Position numbers and translations under genes: made by a program. 9,835 bases of DNA from CAYXVB01 sp964467785 (GTDB taxonomy: Bacteria > Bdellovibrionota > UBA1018). A model generated the notes under the pieces. The model searched no databases. It worked only from the letters and a program-made list of their open reading frames with translations, and was not told the origin of the DNA. The DNA is taken from assembly GCA_964467785.1 (NCBI GenBank), contig CAYXVB010000137.1, positions 1 to 9,835 on the forward strand, given 5' to 3'. Below are positions 1 through 7,710 of this stretch, piece by piece (positions within the stretch are counted from its first letter, which is position 1; every line of letters starts with the position of its first letter).

Positions 1-1
1 C

Positions 2-1141
2 ATGGGCTGGCAAGTCTACGAGATCAAACACGACCCCTTGTATCTCGGCCTGATCGGCTTGGTGGAGGCGGTGCCTGCCATTTCGGTGGCCCTGATCTCG
101 GGCTACGTGGTGGATCGAAATAACCCGCTCAAGATCTACATCAATGTCCTTCGCTTCAGCTTTCTTTCGGCGCTGGTGCTGCTCGCGGTTTCCGCGGGCT
201 GGATCCGTGCTACCGGGGATGACGCGCTTCCTTGGATCTATCTCGCCGCTCTGATCACGGGCTTTGCGCGCGGATTCTCCGGCCCTTCCCTCTATTCGCT
301 CATTCCACAGTTGGTCAGTCGCGAGTCATTGCGGGTATCTTCAGCCTGGGTGGCGGGCGCATTTCAGATCGCCGCGGTCACTGGGCCCGCTCTCGGCGGC
401 ATCGTCTATGCCTGGAGCGGTGCGCGTTTCGCGTATCTATTGGGCTGTTTGGCATTGGCCGGCTCGATTCTCTGTCTCCATCTGATCCGACATGAGCCCA
501 AAGTCGTCAAATCTGTCGAAACCCAGCCGTTGATGGATCGACTGACCTCCGGAATGCGATACGTTTGGGGTCATCAGCTGCTGCTTTCGGCGCTCGCATT
601 GGACATGTTCGCGGTCCTTTTTGGCGGCGTGGTGGCTGTCCTTCCGCTCTTTGCGGCGGAGATTCTGGACGCTGGTCCGAAAGGTCTTGGCCTTCTCCGT
701 TCCGCGCCGTCGTTGGGCGCCATGCTCATGAGCCTCTGGCTGATTCGCCGGCCAGTCGGTCGCCATGCAGGTCCGTTGCTCTTGTCCGTGGTCGCGGGCT
801 TTGGCTTTTGCATGATCGCTTTTGCTCTCTCAAAGTGGTTTTGGCTTTCGGCTGGACTCCTCATGCTGAGTGGCGCTCTTGACAGCATCAGTATGGTCAT
901 CCGCTCCGCGATTGTTCAGCTTTGTTCGCCGGAGGAAATGCGCGGGCGCATTGCGGCGGTGAATTCCATCTTTATCGGGTCATCCAATGAGATTGGAGCT
1001 TTCGAATCCGGCTTGGCAGCCAAGCTGCTGGGGACGGTGCCTTCGGTCATCTTCGGGGGCTGTATGACCCTGCTAACGGTCGGCATCACCGCAGCGGCAT
1101 CCTCTAAGTTGCGAAGGTTAGATCTCACTCAGCTGGAGTAA
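2..1141 (+). CDS. MFS efflux transporter, EntS-like (5' partial)
   Basis: Inner-membrane major facilitator superfamily transporter of the EntS / MFS_3 type, a family of proton-driven exporters that includes the enterobactin exporter EntS. The visible 379 residues are mostly hydrophobic helices. They carry family-typical stretches: GWQVYE near the start followed by GLIGLVEAVPA, an acidic-basic loop VVDRNN after TM2, GPKGLGLLRSAPSLGAM in the second half, and RGRIAAVNSIFIGSSNE near the C-terminus. In this family GWQVY-like sequence sits at the end of TM1, about 35-45 residues into the protein, so the ATG at base 2 is almost certainly an internal Met and the true start lies upstream of the window. 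The stop is TAA at 1139-1141, and the next gene is convergent 24 bases away with no clear terminator between them. The substrate cannot be read from the sequence; siderophore or drug export are family possibilities only. Confidence 0.85.
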   Translation: MGWQVYEIKHDPLYLGLIGLVEAVPAISVALISGYVVDRNNPLKIYINVLRFSFLSALVLLAVSAGWIRATGDDALPWIYLAALITGFARGFSGPSLYSLIPQLVSRESLRVSSAWVAGAFQIAAVTGPALGGIVYAWSGARFAYLLGCLALAGSILCLHLIRHEPKVVKSVETQPLMDRLTSGMRYVWGHQLLLSALALDMFAVLFGGVVAVLPLFAAEILDAGPKGLGLLRSAPSLGAMLMSLWLIRRPVGRHAGPLLLSVVAGFGFCMIAFALSKWFWLSAGLLMLSGALDSISMVIRSAIVQLCSPEEMRGRIAAVNSIFIGSSNEIGAFESGLAAKLLGTVPSVIFGGCMTLLTVGITAAASSKLRRLDLTQLE

Positions 1142-1165
1142 ACTCCCCCTCGCTCAGCTTGAACT

Positions 1166-1882
1166 TTACTTCGGAATGTAAGGCGTTCCGACGGGGGGTT
1201 GCCGGACCAGCTCAAGCGCCTGTGATAGGCAGAAGGCGGATAGGCTTTCGAACTCGATGCCATAGGCCGGATCGGCGCCGTGTCGTGACCATCGGACCCA
1301 GCCTGTGCCTTCGATCCGCGGTAGCTTTCCTTGGGAGAATCGGATGTCGAATCGGACCGGTGTTCCGGGCTGCAATCGAGTGTCCGAGGCGGTCACGCGG
1401 AATCCACCGCGCCCTAACGCAAAGCTGTTCTGCCCCTGCCTTGGGTTGTCAAAGGATTCTGGGAACTCTCGACTGATGAGTGGCGCCGAGGTTCGGTCCG
1501 GGGGCGTTGCCGCCCAACGCACTTCAATTGGAGTCGTAACACGGATCAATGCATCGCTGATTTCATTGATGTTGAAAGGCTTACTGAGCATGCAGTCAAG
1601 GCCAAGGTCAAAGACAGTGTCCTGCGTGACGTCAGAATAGCCAGAGACGAGAATGATCGCCGGCTTGTCCGCGCTGAGCGCGCGAGCTCCCCGGAGCAGG
1701 TCGATCCCGCTACCGTTGGGCATGCTGATGTCGCTGATGACCGCGTCAAACCCACCCGTTTTGATGAGGTTTAGGGCCGCGTTGCCCCCGGAGGCTTCGA
1801 TCAATTCGTAGTTCCCAAGCGAAAGTTCGTCGCGGATGACTTCCCGGATATCTTCTTCGTCGTCGACGATCAATACGCGCAT
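1166..1882 (-). CDS. Response regulator, REC domain plus PilZ-like domain
   Basis: A 238-residue cytoplasmic response regulator. Residues 1-115 form a full REC receiver domain: acidic pair D7-D8, phosphoacceptor D51 in SDISMP, switch residue S80 in VSGYSD, and K101 in SKPF. After a linker, residues about 150-230 resemble a PilZ domain: GRGGFRV, then LQPGTPVRFDI, a GWVRWSR strand and AYGIEFESL. The usual PilZ c-di-GMP signature (RxxxR before a D/NxSxxG) is degenerate; I see no RxxxR, and SFALGRGG replaces DxSxxG. It may therefore act as a phosphorylation-driven protein-interaction module rather than a c-di-GMP receptor. No DNA-binding helix-turn-helix is present. The start is supported by AGGA 7 bases upstream (bases 1890-1893). 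No histidine kinase is next to it, so it is an orphan in this window. REC is certain; the PilZ assignment is moderately sure. Confidence 0.85.
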   Translation of the reverse strand: MRVLIVDDEEDIREVIRDELSLGNYELIEASGGNAALNLIKTGGFDAVISDISMPNGSGIDLLRGARALSADKPAIILVSGYSDVTQDTVFDLGLDCMLSKPFNINEISDALIRVTTPIEVRWAATPPDRTSAPLISREFPESFDNPRQGQNSFALGRGGFRVTASDTRLQPGTPVRFDIRFSQGKLPRIEGTGWVRWSRHGADPAYGIEFESLSAFCLSQALELVRQPPVGTPYIPK

Positions 1883-1889
1883 GGGTTGA

Positions 1890-1893
1890 TCCT
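1890..1893 (-). promoter_or_regulatory. Ribosome binding site of the REC-PilZ gene
   Basis: AGGA on the minus strand, 7 bases before the ATG at 1882. It supports that start over upstream alternatives. Confidence 0.5.
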
Positions 1894-1925
1894 GAGATGG
1901 ATGTTCGGGCTGTTTTTCAAATTGT

Positions 1926-1954
1926 TTGCTGCCATCAATCGGGAACGATAGAAT
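1926..1954 (+). promoter_or_regulatory. Putative sigma70-type promoter of the DUF1275 gene
   Basis: TTGCTG at 1926-1931, a 17-base spacer, then TAGAAT at 1949-1954 (five of six matches to TATAAT). The predicted transcription start is near 1961, giving a leader of about 26 bases that contains GGTGGG at 1972-1977, 9 bases before the ATG at 1987. The spacing is ideal, but the -35 box keeps only its TTG, so this is a prediction by eye. Confidence 0.4.
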
Positions 1955-1986
1955 GATACCATACGTCCACTGGTGGGTCGCAATCG

Positions 1987-2724
1987 ATGTTTCACCACAA
2001 GCTCAGCGATGAAGTTGAAGGTCTCGTCTTCCTGAAATGGTACATGCTCGCCTTTCTCGCCGGCAGTATCAATGCGGGGGGATTTCTGGCTGCCGGCAGT
2101 TTTGTGACGCACGTGACCGGATTCGCCACGATGTTCGGAATCGGCGCGGCGAACGGAAGGTGGGACGAAGCAATCGGAATCCTCACGGTGCCGTTCTTCT
2201 TCCTACTGGGCACCATGCTTTCCGCGTATTTGATCGACTATCGCTTCCATCGCGGTAAGCAGCCTCATTACGACTGGGTGATGTTCCTGGAGTTCCTCTG
2301 TCTGCTGGTCGTCGCGGCCGGGGGGCATTTTAAGAAGTTCGGTATTTTCGGCGAGGCTTTGAAGCTCAAGCAGGACTACCTGCTGCTCGCCCTACTTTGC
2401 CTGGCCAGTGGCCTGCAGAACGCGGCCATCACGACGGCGTCCGGCGCCTCAGTCCGGACTACCCATCTGACTGGTCTTACCACTGATCTGGGGATCGGGA
2501 TCGTGCGGGCGTTGGGCTATGACAAACATCCGAGAGAGCGAAACGCCGAGCTGCAGGCCAATTGGGTCAGGCTTGGCACGATCATCGCTTACATTGGCGG
2601 ATCCCTGATTGGCGCCGCGTTGTTTATTCGGCTCGATTACCTCGGGTTCCTGCTGCCCGCTTGCTTGGCGCTTTACGCGATGTTCCAGGCGATCAAGGAA
2701 AAGGACTATCTGGGCCGGCGCTGA
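1987..2724 (+). CDS. DUF1275 / YoaK family membrane protein
   Basis: A 245-residue inner-membrane protein of the DUF1275 (YoaK) family, whose biochemical function is unknown. About six hydrophobic helices are visible. The sequence contains two related motifs, THVTG at residues 41-45 (after AGSINAGGF) and THLTG at residues 159-163 (after SGLQNAAITTASGASVRT). This suggests two pseudo-symmetric halves, with paired Thr/His/Gly motifs lining a common site. A central basic loop (about residues 83-95, HRGKQPHYD) and a short basic tail (EKDYLGRR) are probably cytoplasmic. The length fits the family. The gene is divergent from the REC-PilZ regulator and convergent with the KimA-like gene, so it is probably transcribed alone from the promoter at about 1926-1954. 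A transport role is plausible for a small polytopic protein, but is inference. Confidence 0.8.
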   Translation: MFHHKLSDEVEGLVFLKWYMLAFLAGSINAGGFLAAGSFVTHVTGFATMFGIGAANGRWDEAIGILTVPFFFLLGTMLSAYLIDYRFHRGKQPHYDWVMFLEFLCLLVVAAGGHFKKFGIFGEALKLKQDYLLLALLCLASGLQNAAITTASGASVRTTHLTGLTTDLGIGIVRALGYDKHPRERNAELQANWVRLGTIIAYIGGSLIGAALFIRLDYLGFLLPACLALYAMFQAIKEKDYLGRR

Positions 2725-2730
2725 ACAGGT

Positions 2731-2751
2731 GATCCGGACTCAACCGGGATC
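2731..2751. terminator. Weak hairpin at the convergent 3' ends
   Basis: GATCCGG at 2731-2737 can pair with CCGGGATC at 2744-2751 with one bulged G, leaving a six-base loop. It spans the junction between the DUF1275 stop (2724) and the KimA-like stop codon (2740-2742). No T-tract follows on either strand, so it is not a classical intrinsic terminator. It could act as a 3' stabilising stem or be fortuitous. Confidence 0.25.
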
Positions 2752-4572
2752 CAAGTGGTATCGGACGCTGGTGACCACCTTGCCGCGTCTGAAGAGAAGC
2801 GCTGTGCGGATCAGCAGCGCCGTTTGATTGTGAAGGAACTGGTGCCACCAGTGAGCGGTCACGAACTCCGGAATGACGATGGTGACCATCTCGTTGCTGG
2901 TCGAGTGGCCGAGGTCGTCGATGTACTTGAGCAGCGGATCGATCACGGATCGATAGGGCGACTTGAGGATCACCAGAGGGATCTCGTTAGCCCAGTGACG
3001 CCATTCGTTTTGCATTCGTTCGGTGGAGACGGGATCTAAGTCAACGTAACACGCCCGGACATCGCCGGAGATCGAGGTTGCGTAGCGAAGGGCGTCGATG
3101 ACTCCACGGTGAATGCCAGAGATGGGAACGATCACAGTGTGCTTGAGCGGCGTGAAATGGCGCGGTTGGAGCTCTTTTACGCTGAGCGTGAGCTGGCGCC
3201 CCACCGAGACATAGTGTCGATGGATCCGGGTAAACATAAAGACCAAAAGCGGGATGAAGAGGACTACCATCCAGGCACCTGCCAGGAACTTGGTGGAGGC
3301 GATGACCATGAGCACCACGAGAGTCGTGATCGCTCCGAGGCCACTGATGACCAAGGATTTGCGCCAGTGATTCCCGCGCTCGCGCAGGTGGTGCAGCACC
3401 ATTCCGGTTTGCGACAACGTGAACGAAAGGAACACGCCCACGGCGTAGAGCGGGATCAGATGATGGGTGTCGCCCCCGAACAGGAGGATCAACGTCATGG
3501 CTGCGATGCTGAGTCCGATGATGCCGTTGGAAAAGACGAGTCGGTCACCTAGGCTCGTCAACTGCCGGGGCAAGTAGCGGTCCTTGGCGAGTAGCGAGGC
3601 CAACCGCGGAAAGCCGGCGTAACTGGTATTGGCGGCGAGGAACAGGATCATCGCGGTGGATGCGATGACCACGTAGTACATTGCCGTGCCGCCGAATACG
3701 GAGCGCGCCAAGAGGGAGACGGCGGTCTCCGCGTCGTGAGGCACTATCCCGTAAACGTGCGCAAGGAGCGTGATCCCGAGAAAAAATCCGCCAAGAATGA
3801 GGGACATCCAGGCCATCGTGATCTTTGCGTTGCGTTGGGGAGGATCGCGGAAGATCGGGATGCCATTGGAGATCGCCTCCACCCCGGTCAACGCGGAACA
3901 TCCGGAGGAGAACGCCCGAAGCGCCAGGATAAGTGGAATCGCCGGATAGATTTCGTGGATCACGGGAGCGACCTGCGTATGCTCGCCAGTGAGGATCCGG
4001 AAGCCGCCGGTGAGCAGCATCACAAAGATCGACGCGATGAAAAGATAGGTCGGCAGGGCGAAGATGGAAGCGGACTCGCGCAATCCGCGCAAGTTGAGGA
4101 TCATGATGACAAAAATCACCAGGATTCCGACCGCCTCCCTGTGTTCGCGAAGAAACGGCACGGCGGAGGCGATGTTTTCCACGCCGGCCGCGACGGATAC
4201 CGAGACGGTCAGGACGTAGTCGATCAGAAGCGCCGCGCCGGCAGTCAGTCCCGCGTAAGTCCCCAGGTTTTCCTTAGCGACGATGTAGGCGCCTCCGCCA
4301 TTCGGATACGCATCGATCGTCTGGCGATAGGAAATCGTGAGTATCGTCAGCAGCACGCCGATGCTGAACGCGATGGGCATGGACCAAGCCACCGCCGCGG
4401 CCATGAACGCCGCGAGGGGAATGAGGATTTCCTCGGTGGCGTACGCGACTGAAGACAGGGCGTCGGACGATAGCACAGCAAGCGCTTTCCATTTAGGGAT
4501 TCGCTCCTCATGCATCATCTGCGTGGTCAGTGGTTCCCCGAGTAGAAGTCTCTTGAGCTTGAACGGTGCCAT
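2740..4572 (-). CDS. kimA: KimA-like potassium/proton symporter (APC-type permease)
   Basis: A 610-residue inner-membrane permease that closely resembles Bacillus subtilis KimA (YdaO), a high-affinity K+/H+ symporter of the KUP/APC superfamily, in length and motifs. Family landmarks are LKRLLLGEPL at the N-terminus, LSSDALSSVAYA, YPNGGGAYIVAKENLG, NLRGLRESAS and SSGCSALTGVEAISNG. Residues matching those described for potassium binding in KimA are all present: D37, Y44, D118, T122, S126, T229, E232 and Y376, each shifted by one from the B. subtilis numbering as I recall it. About twelve membrane helices end near residue 450. They are followed by a soluble C-terminal domain of about 160 residues (HTVIVPISGIHRG onward) resembling the universal-stress-like cytosolic domain of KimA. 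No Shine-Dalgarno is visible before the ATG, and an in-frame stop lies 21 bases upstream, so the start is well constrained. A generic amino-acid permease is the alternative, but the ligand set argues for potassium. Confidence 0.82.
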   Translation of the reverse strand: MAPFKLKRLLLGEPLTTQMMHEERIPKWKALAVLSSDALSSVAYATEEILIPLAAFMAAAVAWSMPIAFSIGVLLTILTISYRQTIDAYPNGGGAYIVAKENLGTYAGLTAGAALLIDYVLTVSVSVAAGVENIASAVPFLREHREAVGILVIFVIMILNLRGLRESASIFALPTYLFIASIFVMLLTGGFRILTGEHTQVAPVIHEIYPAIPLILALRAFSSGCSALTGVEAISNGIPIFRDPPQRNAKITMAWMSLILGGFFLGITLLAHVYGIVPHDAETAVSLLARSVFGGTAMYYVVIASTAMILFLAANTSYAGFPRLASLLAKDRYLPRQLTSLGDRLVFSNGIIGLSIAAMTLILLFGGDTHHLIPLYAVGVFLSFTLSQTGMVLHHLRERGNHWRKSLVISGLGAITTLVVLMVIASTKFLAGAWMVVLFIPLLVFMFTRIHRHYVSVGRQLTLSVKELQPRHFTPLKHTVIVPISGIHRGVIDALRYATSISGDVRACYVDLDPVSTERMQNEWRHWANEIPLVILKSPYRSVIDPLLKYIDDLGHSTSNEMVTIVIPEFVTAHWWHQFLHNQTALLIRTALLFRRGKVVTSVRYHLDPG

Positions 4573-4587
4573 ATTGAATAGCGTGGG

Positions 4588-4616
4588 GTTTTACGCCCGC
4601 TTCTGTCCAGCGTCAA
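4588..4616 (-). promoter_or_regulatory. Putative promoter of the KimA-like gene, very short leader
   Basis: On the minus strand TTGACG (4616-4611) is followed by a 17-base spacer and TAAAAC (4593-4588): five of six and four of six matches to the sigma70 boxes. Transcription would begin near 4580-4582, leaving only about 8-10 bases before the ATG at 4572. That fits the absence of a ribosome binding site and suggests near-leaderless translation. Confidence 0.45.
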
Positions 4617-4677
4617 AAGAATCCCCCCCTCTCCACCCGACCGATGGCCTGGTGCCTGCACGGGTTCCTGCCCTGGC

Positions 4678-4683
4678 GGGGAG
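4678..4683 (+). promoter_or_regulatory. Ribosome binding site fixing the peptidase start
   Basis: GGGGAG lies 8 bases before the ATG at 4692. The upstream in-frame ATG at 4644 has no such site, and starting there would put 16 extra residues before a good signal peptide, so 4692 is preferred. Confidence 0.6.
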
Positions 4684-4691
4684 TTTATCCT

Positions 4692-7652
4692 ATGCGTCCG
4701 ATCATACGGGCTTTGGGTATTACTGCGATTGCATTCTTCGTTGTTTCGAGCCCTTCTGCAATGGCCCAGGTCATGGGTTTGGGGTGGTTACTGAATCCAG
4801 AGGGGTCCCGCTTGTTTCCACAGTCGATCCTCTATCCGCGTCATCCGGGCAAACCGGATCCGCGCTGGAAAGTCTTTGACTGGAAGTTCGTCGATCAGAG
4901 CGCGGACTCCACCAAATATCGCCTCTATTACTATGAGGGCGAAGAGTGGAGCGCACGCTTTGCCGCCTCTCGCATCTCCACGCAGGTGGCCGAGCTGGCC
5001 CATGTTTTTGGTTACTCTCCGAGCAAACCCTTTTCCTATTTGTTGTTTACATCCTTGCGGGAGTTTCGTCAGGCCAACATCTTCAGCATCAGCGAAGGCG
5101 TGCAAGGTGTCACGAGCACCGAGGAAGCCACGATGGCGATTCCCTATTGGGGCGAGGCCCGGGCTTTTGAGCACGTCAGTAAGCACGAGATGACGCATCA
5201 GTTTCAGGTGCAGAAAATCAATGATCTCGGGGAGGATTATGCGCATGACCGCATGGCTTTGATGCCGCTCTGGTTCATCGAAGGCATGGCGGAGTATTAC
5301 AGCCTGGGCGGTGTCGACGACGAGTCCCGAGTGTATCTGCGCGATCTGATCCTCCATCCCGACAAGGATAAAGGTTACGAGCTTCCAACCCTTTACGATG
5401 AGGGCGCGCTGGGCTTTTCCAACACCTATAAGGTGGGCCAGGCCAAGATCGACTTCCTCGAAAAACGCCTGGGCAAAGGCGTATCCCAGCGACTCCTTTC
5501 GCGCGCCGCGCGGGAGCTAGGGGACAAGCTCCCGACTTTCAAAGAGATCATTCTCAAGGAATCCACTGAGAACGCGGAGGCTTTGGAAAAAGCTTGGCAG
5601 GACTACATGCGTTCCGAGATCCGGATCGGCGCCGACATTCTTTCGCAGGATACCAACTCATTGCGTCGGATCGACAAGGCGGGTGAAACTCTCGATCTTT
5701 TCCGCATTTCCCCTGATGGGGATGTCATTGCGATTCGTGATTTCGATCCGTTGACGGGAACCACCGCGATTTCGCTTTTGGATCTTCGGGATGGGTTTAA
5801 GAGGACCGAGGTCACTCACGATAACCGCCCAGGAACGTTGAGTCTGTATTTCTTTCAGCAGCCGGTGCTCGCTCTTTCTGCGGATCGAGTCGGATACATC
5901 GCCGATACGATCAGCGGACCTGTCCTTGAGACGCGTCCCTATCGGCGGGCCCACGATGGATCGTTGCAGGTGGGGCCGCCGCAGAGGTTTGATCTTCAGA
6001 CCGAGGGAATTATTCAGGGGAACTCGCTGGCCTTTAGTCCGGACGGTTCTCGGATCGCGTTGGTTGCCCTCAAGCCGAGTGGTTGGAGCAATCTCTTTGT
6101 GCTGGAGGAAGTGGCGGGAGCTCCCAAACTGCGTCAGCTGACGGATGACTACTATGCTTGGAAAGATCTTGCCTGGACGGAGGCGGGCCTGATCGCGTCC
6201 CATGATCGAACGCCCAACGAACGTTTTAGCCTCTATCGCGTCGACCCGAAGACGGGCGAGATGGCTCCGTTCATCGGATCCGACACGGATCTTTTGCAGG
6301 CTTCCGCCGCGCCTGCGGGTGCGATTGTCTATCAGTCTTGGAAAGAGGGCTCGCCTCAGGCCTTTGTCGCTCGACCCGCCAGTGTTCCAGGTGGAGGTTG
6401 GACTGAAGAACGGATCACCGAGATCAAGACCGGCGTGTATCATCCGCAGATCCGTAAGGATGGCACGCTTTACGCGCTCGCCTTTGACGGAGGGCGCTAT
6501 CGTTTGTATGAATTTCCGGCCTACGTGCCAGGCGAAAATTCGCGCTTTTACGCTGCGCGTCCCGCACCCTCCTCGGCGCAACCCTGGCGTGCGCGCCTCG
6601 CGGACTTTGGCGCGGGATCCGGCACTCGGTACAAACCCTTCTCTTCCGCTTTTGGAGGTGGATCGCGTCTTGAGAATTTCGGCGCATTCTTCGCGAGCGG
6701 CGGTTACTTCGGCGCGACCGGAGCGGTGAGCGATCTCATGCGCGACTACACCATCTTCGGGGAGGTGCTCATTCTCGGAAGCGTCGGTCGCTCGAGTGAG
6801 TCCATCTTTCTTTCCGATGCCCGCGGTCGGGTCAAGAAGACCTTTGGTGTCTACCATGCGCTGCAGTCGCGCCTGGATTCGATCTTTGCCGGAGTCGGCG
6901 GCGACATCCGCACTTATCTCAATCGGGAGTTCGGAGTACTGGGGGCGCTCCAGTACCCTTTCGGTCCGTTCTTATTCGCCGACGTGGAGCTCCGATTGGG
7001 CGGAGTCTCGCGATCTGAGTTCAGCGATGCTGGCCTTGCTCCTCAATGGGAGGCGCAGAATCCCGGGACTGAATTCATGGCTGCGCCGATACTCCGGTTT
7101 GGCTATGACCGAATCCTGTACGAAGCTTATACGGGGCCGATATCGGGATTCGGCGCGCTGCTTGAAGGATCCTCCAGCTATTATCCCAGGCGTTCGGTAC
7201 TTTCGGAGCGCCTTAGAGCCGATATTGCGCAGTATTGGCGACTACCCGGGCGCACCGTAATCGCGCTTCAAGGTCTGGCGGCCACTGCCTTTGGTGATCG
7301 CTACCTGGATTCCTTTTTTGTCTCGAGCGATGACATCCTGCGCGCCTACCCGTTTTACGACAATCGCCTTTACGGAAACCATCTCGCCGCTGTCAAGGCG
7401 GAGCTGCGTTTTCCGGTGGGATCGCTTTTTGGCTTTGAGCCGCTACGCGGCCTCGCCTCCTACGACATCGGGAGCGTTTGGGTGAATCCGGGCGAATTCA
7501 ACTCGAACGTCGCTTCGGCCGCCACGTTGGGCGTGGCCTTTAATATCCCGCCGATCGCGCTCAATCTCATGGTCTCAAAACCATTACGCGTGGCGCCTGG
7601 CCCCATGGACACGACCGTCGCCCATTTCACGTTGCGTTATCTGTACCTCTGA
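4692..7652 (+). CDS. Exported gluzincin-type peptidase / beta-propeller / outer-membrane barrel protein
   Basis: A 986-residue envelope protein with three visible regions. Residues 1-25 are a Sec signal peptide (basic MRPIIR, hydrophobic core, cleavage after SAMA). Residues about 60-320 contain a zinc-peptidase signature of the peptidase MA / gluzincin type: HEMTH at 165-169 with catalytic E166, and the downstream motif WFIEGMAEYY with E197 as likely third zinc ligand. Residues about 330-610 carry TolB/PD40-like propeller blades, seen as ISPDGD (SPDG from residue 340) and FSPDGSRIAL (SPDG from 449). Residues about 640-986 alternate polar and hydrophobic residues like an Omp85 surface-antigen barrel, with ILRAYPFYDNRLYGNHLA, a KAELRFPVG strand and ASYDIGSVW, ending in YLYL. 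I infer an outer-membrane barrel carrying a periplasmic peptidase and propeller; the topology and substrate are unknown. The gene is monocistronic, ending at the bidirectional terminator. The peptidase and propeller are secure, the barrel fairly so. Confidence 0.8.
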   Translation: MRPIIRALGITAIAFFVVSSPSAMAQVMGLGWLLNPEGSRLFPQSILYPRHPGKPDPRWKVFDWKFVDQSADSTKYRLYYYEGEEWSARFAASRISTQVAELAHVFGYSPSKPFSYLLFTSLREFRQANIFSISEGVQGVTSTEEATMAIPYWGEARAFEHVSKHEMTHQFQVQKINDLGEDYAHDRMALMPLWFIEGMAEYYSLGGVDDESRVYLRDLILHPDKDKGYELPTLYDEGALGFSNTYKVGQAKIDFLEKRLGKGVSQRLLSRAARELGDKLPTFKEIILKESTENAEALEKAWQDYMRSEIRIGADILSQDTNSLRRIDKAGETLDLFRISPDGDVIAIRDFDPLTGTTAISLLDLRDGFKRTEVTHDNRPGTLSLYFFQQPVLALSADRVGYIADTISGPVLETRPYRRAHDGSLQVGPPQRFDLQTEGIIQGNSLAFSPDGSRIALVALKPSGWSNLFVLEEVAGAPKLRQLTDDYYAWKDLAWTEAGLIASHDRTPNERFSLYRVDPKTGEMAPFIGSDTDLLQASAAPAGAIVYQSWKEGSPQAFVARPASVPGGGWTEERITEIKTGVYHPQIRKDGTLYALAFDGGRYRLYEFPAYVPGENSRFYAARPAPSSAQPWRARLADFGAGSGTRYKPFSSAFGGGSRLENFGAFFASGGYFGATGAVSDLMRDYTIFGEVLILGSVGRSSESIFLSDARGRVKKTFGVYHALQSRLDSIFAGVGGDIRTYLNREFGVLGALQYPFGPFLFADVELRLGGVSRSEFSDAGLAPQWEAQNPGTEFMAAPILRFGYDRILYEAYTGPISGFGALLEGSSSYYPRRSVLSERLRADIAQYWRLPGRTVIALQGLAATAFGDRYLDSFFVSSDDILRAYPFYDNRLYGNHLAAVKAELRFPVGSLFGFEPLRGLASYDIGSVWVNPGEFNSNVASAATLGVAFNIPPIALNLMVSKPLRVAPGPMDTTVAHFTLRYLYL

Positions 7653-7655
7653 AAA

Positions 7656-7700
7656 GCAAAACGGGCGCACCCGTGAGGGAGCGCCCGCGTTGTTTTGTCT
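7656..7700. terminator. Bidirectional intrinsic terminator
   Basis: A perfect 7-base stem, CGGGCGC (7662-7668) with GCGCCCG (7681-7687), encloses a 12-base loop. Downstream on the plus strand is TTGTTTTGTCTT; on the minus strand the reverse complement of the A-rich flank reads TTTTGCTTTTC. The hairpin sits between the convergent peptidase stop (7652) and porin stop (7711) and can end transcription from both sides. Confidence 0.85.
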
Positions 7701-7710
7701 TGTCGATGAA

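Larger units (their letters stand above)
4573..4691. other. Divergent intergenic region, KimA-like / surface peptidase
   Basis: 119 bases between two divergent genes. They hold the KimA-like promoter and the peptidase ribosome binding site. I found no convincing -35/-10 pair for the rightward gene. Nor do I see a ydaO-type c-di-AMP riboswitch, which precedes many kimA genes in Gram-positive bacteria; the leader is too short to hold one. Confidence 0.5.

Noticed and set aside
1135..1146. GGAG-TAAA-CTCC as a terminator between the MFS and regulator genes
   Set aside because: The stem is only four base pairs and there is no T-tract.
3109..4452. Long plus-strand open frames opposite the KimA-like gene (3109-3552 and 3736-4452)
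   Set aside because: They encode charged, low-complexity sequence without family motifs and mirror the codon pattern of the real membrane protein on the minus strand.
4644..4691. Upstream ATG extending the surface peptidase by 16 residues
   Set aside because: It has no ribosome binding site and would bury the signal peptide behind MAWCLHGFLPWRG; the ATG at 4692 has GGGGAG 8 bases upstream.
4573..4691. c-di-AMP (ydaO) riboswitch upstream of the KimA-like gene
   Set aside because: The leader is too short and the conserved aptamer cannot be found.
5658..6857. 399-codon minus-strand open frame opposite the surface peptidase
   Set aside because: Its translation is Arg-rich with no domain pattern, while the plus strand here encodes recognisable propeller blades.
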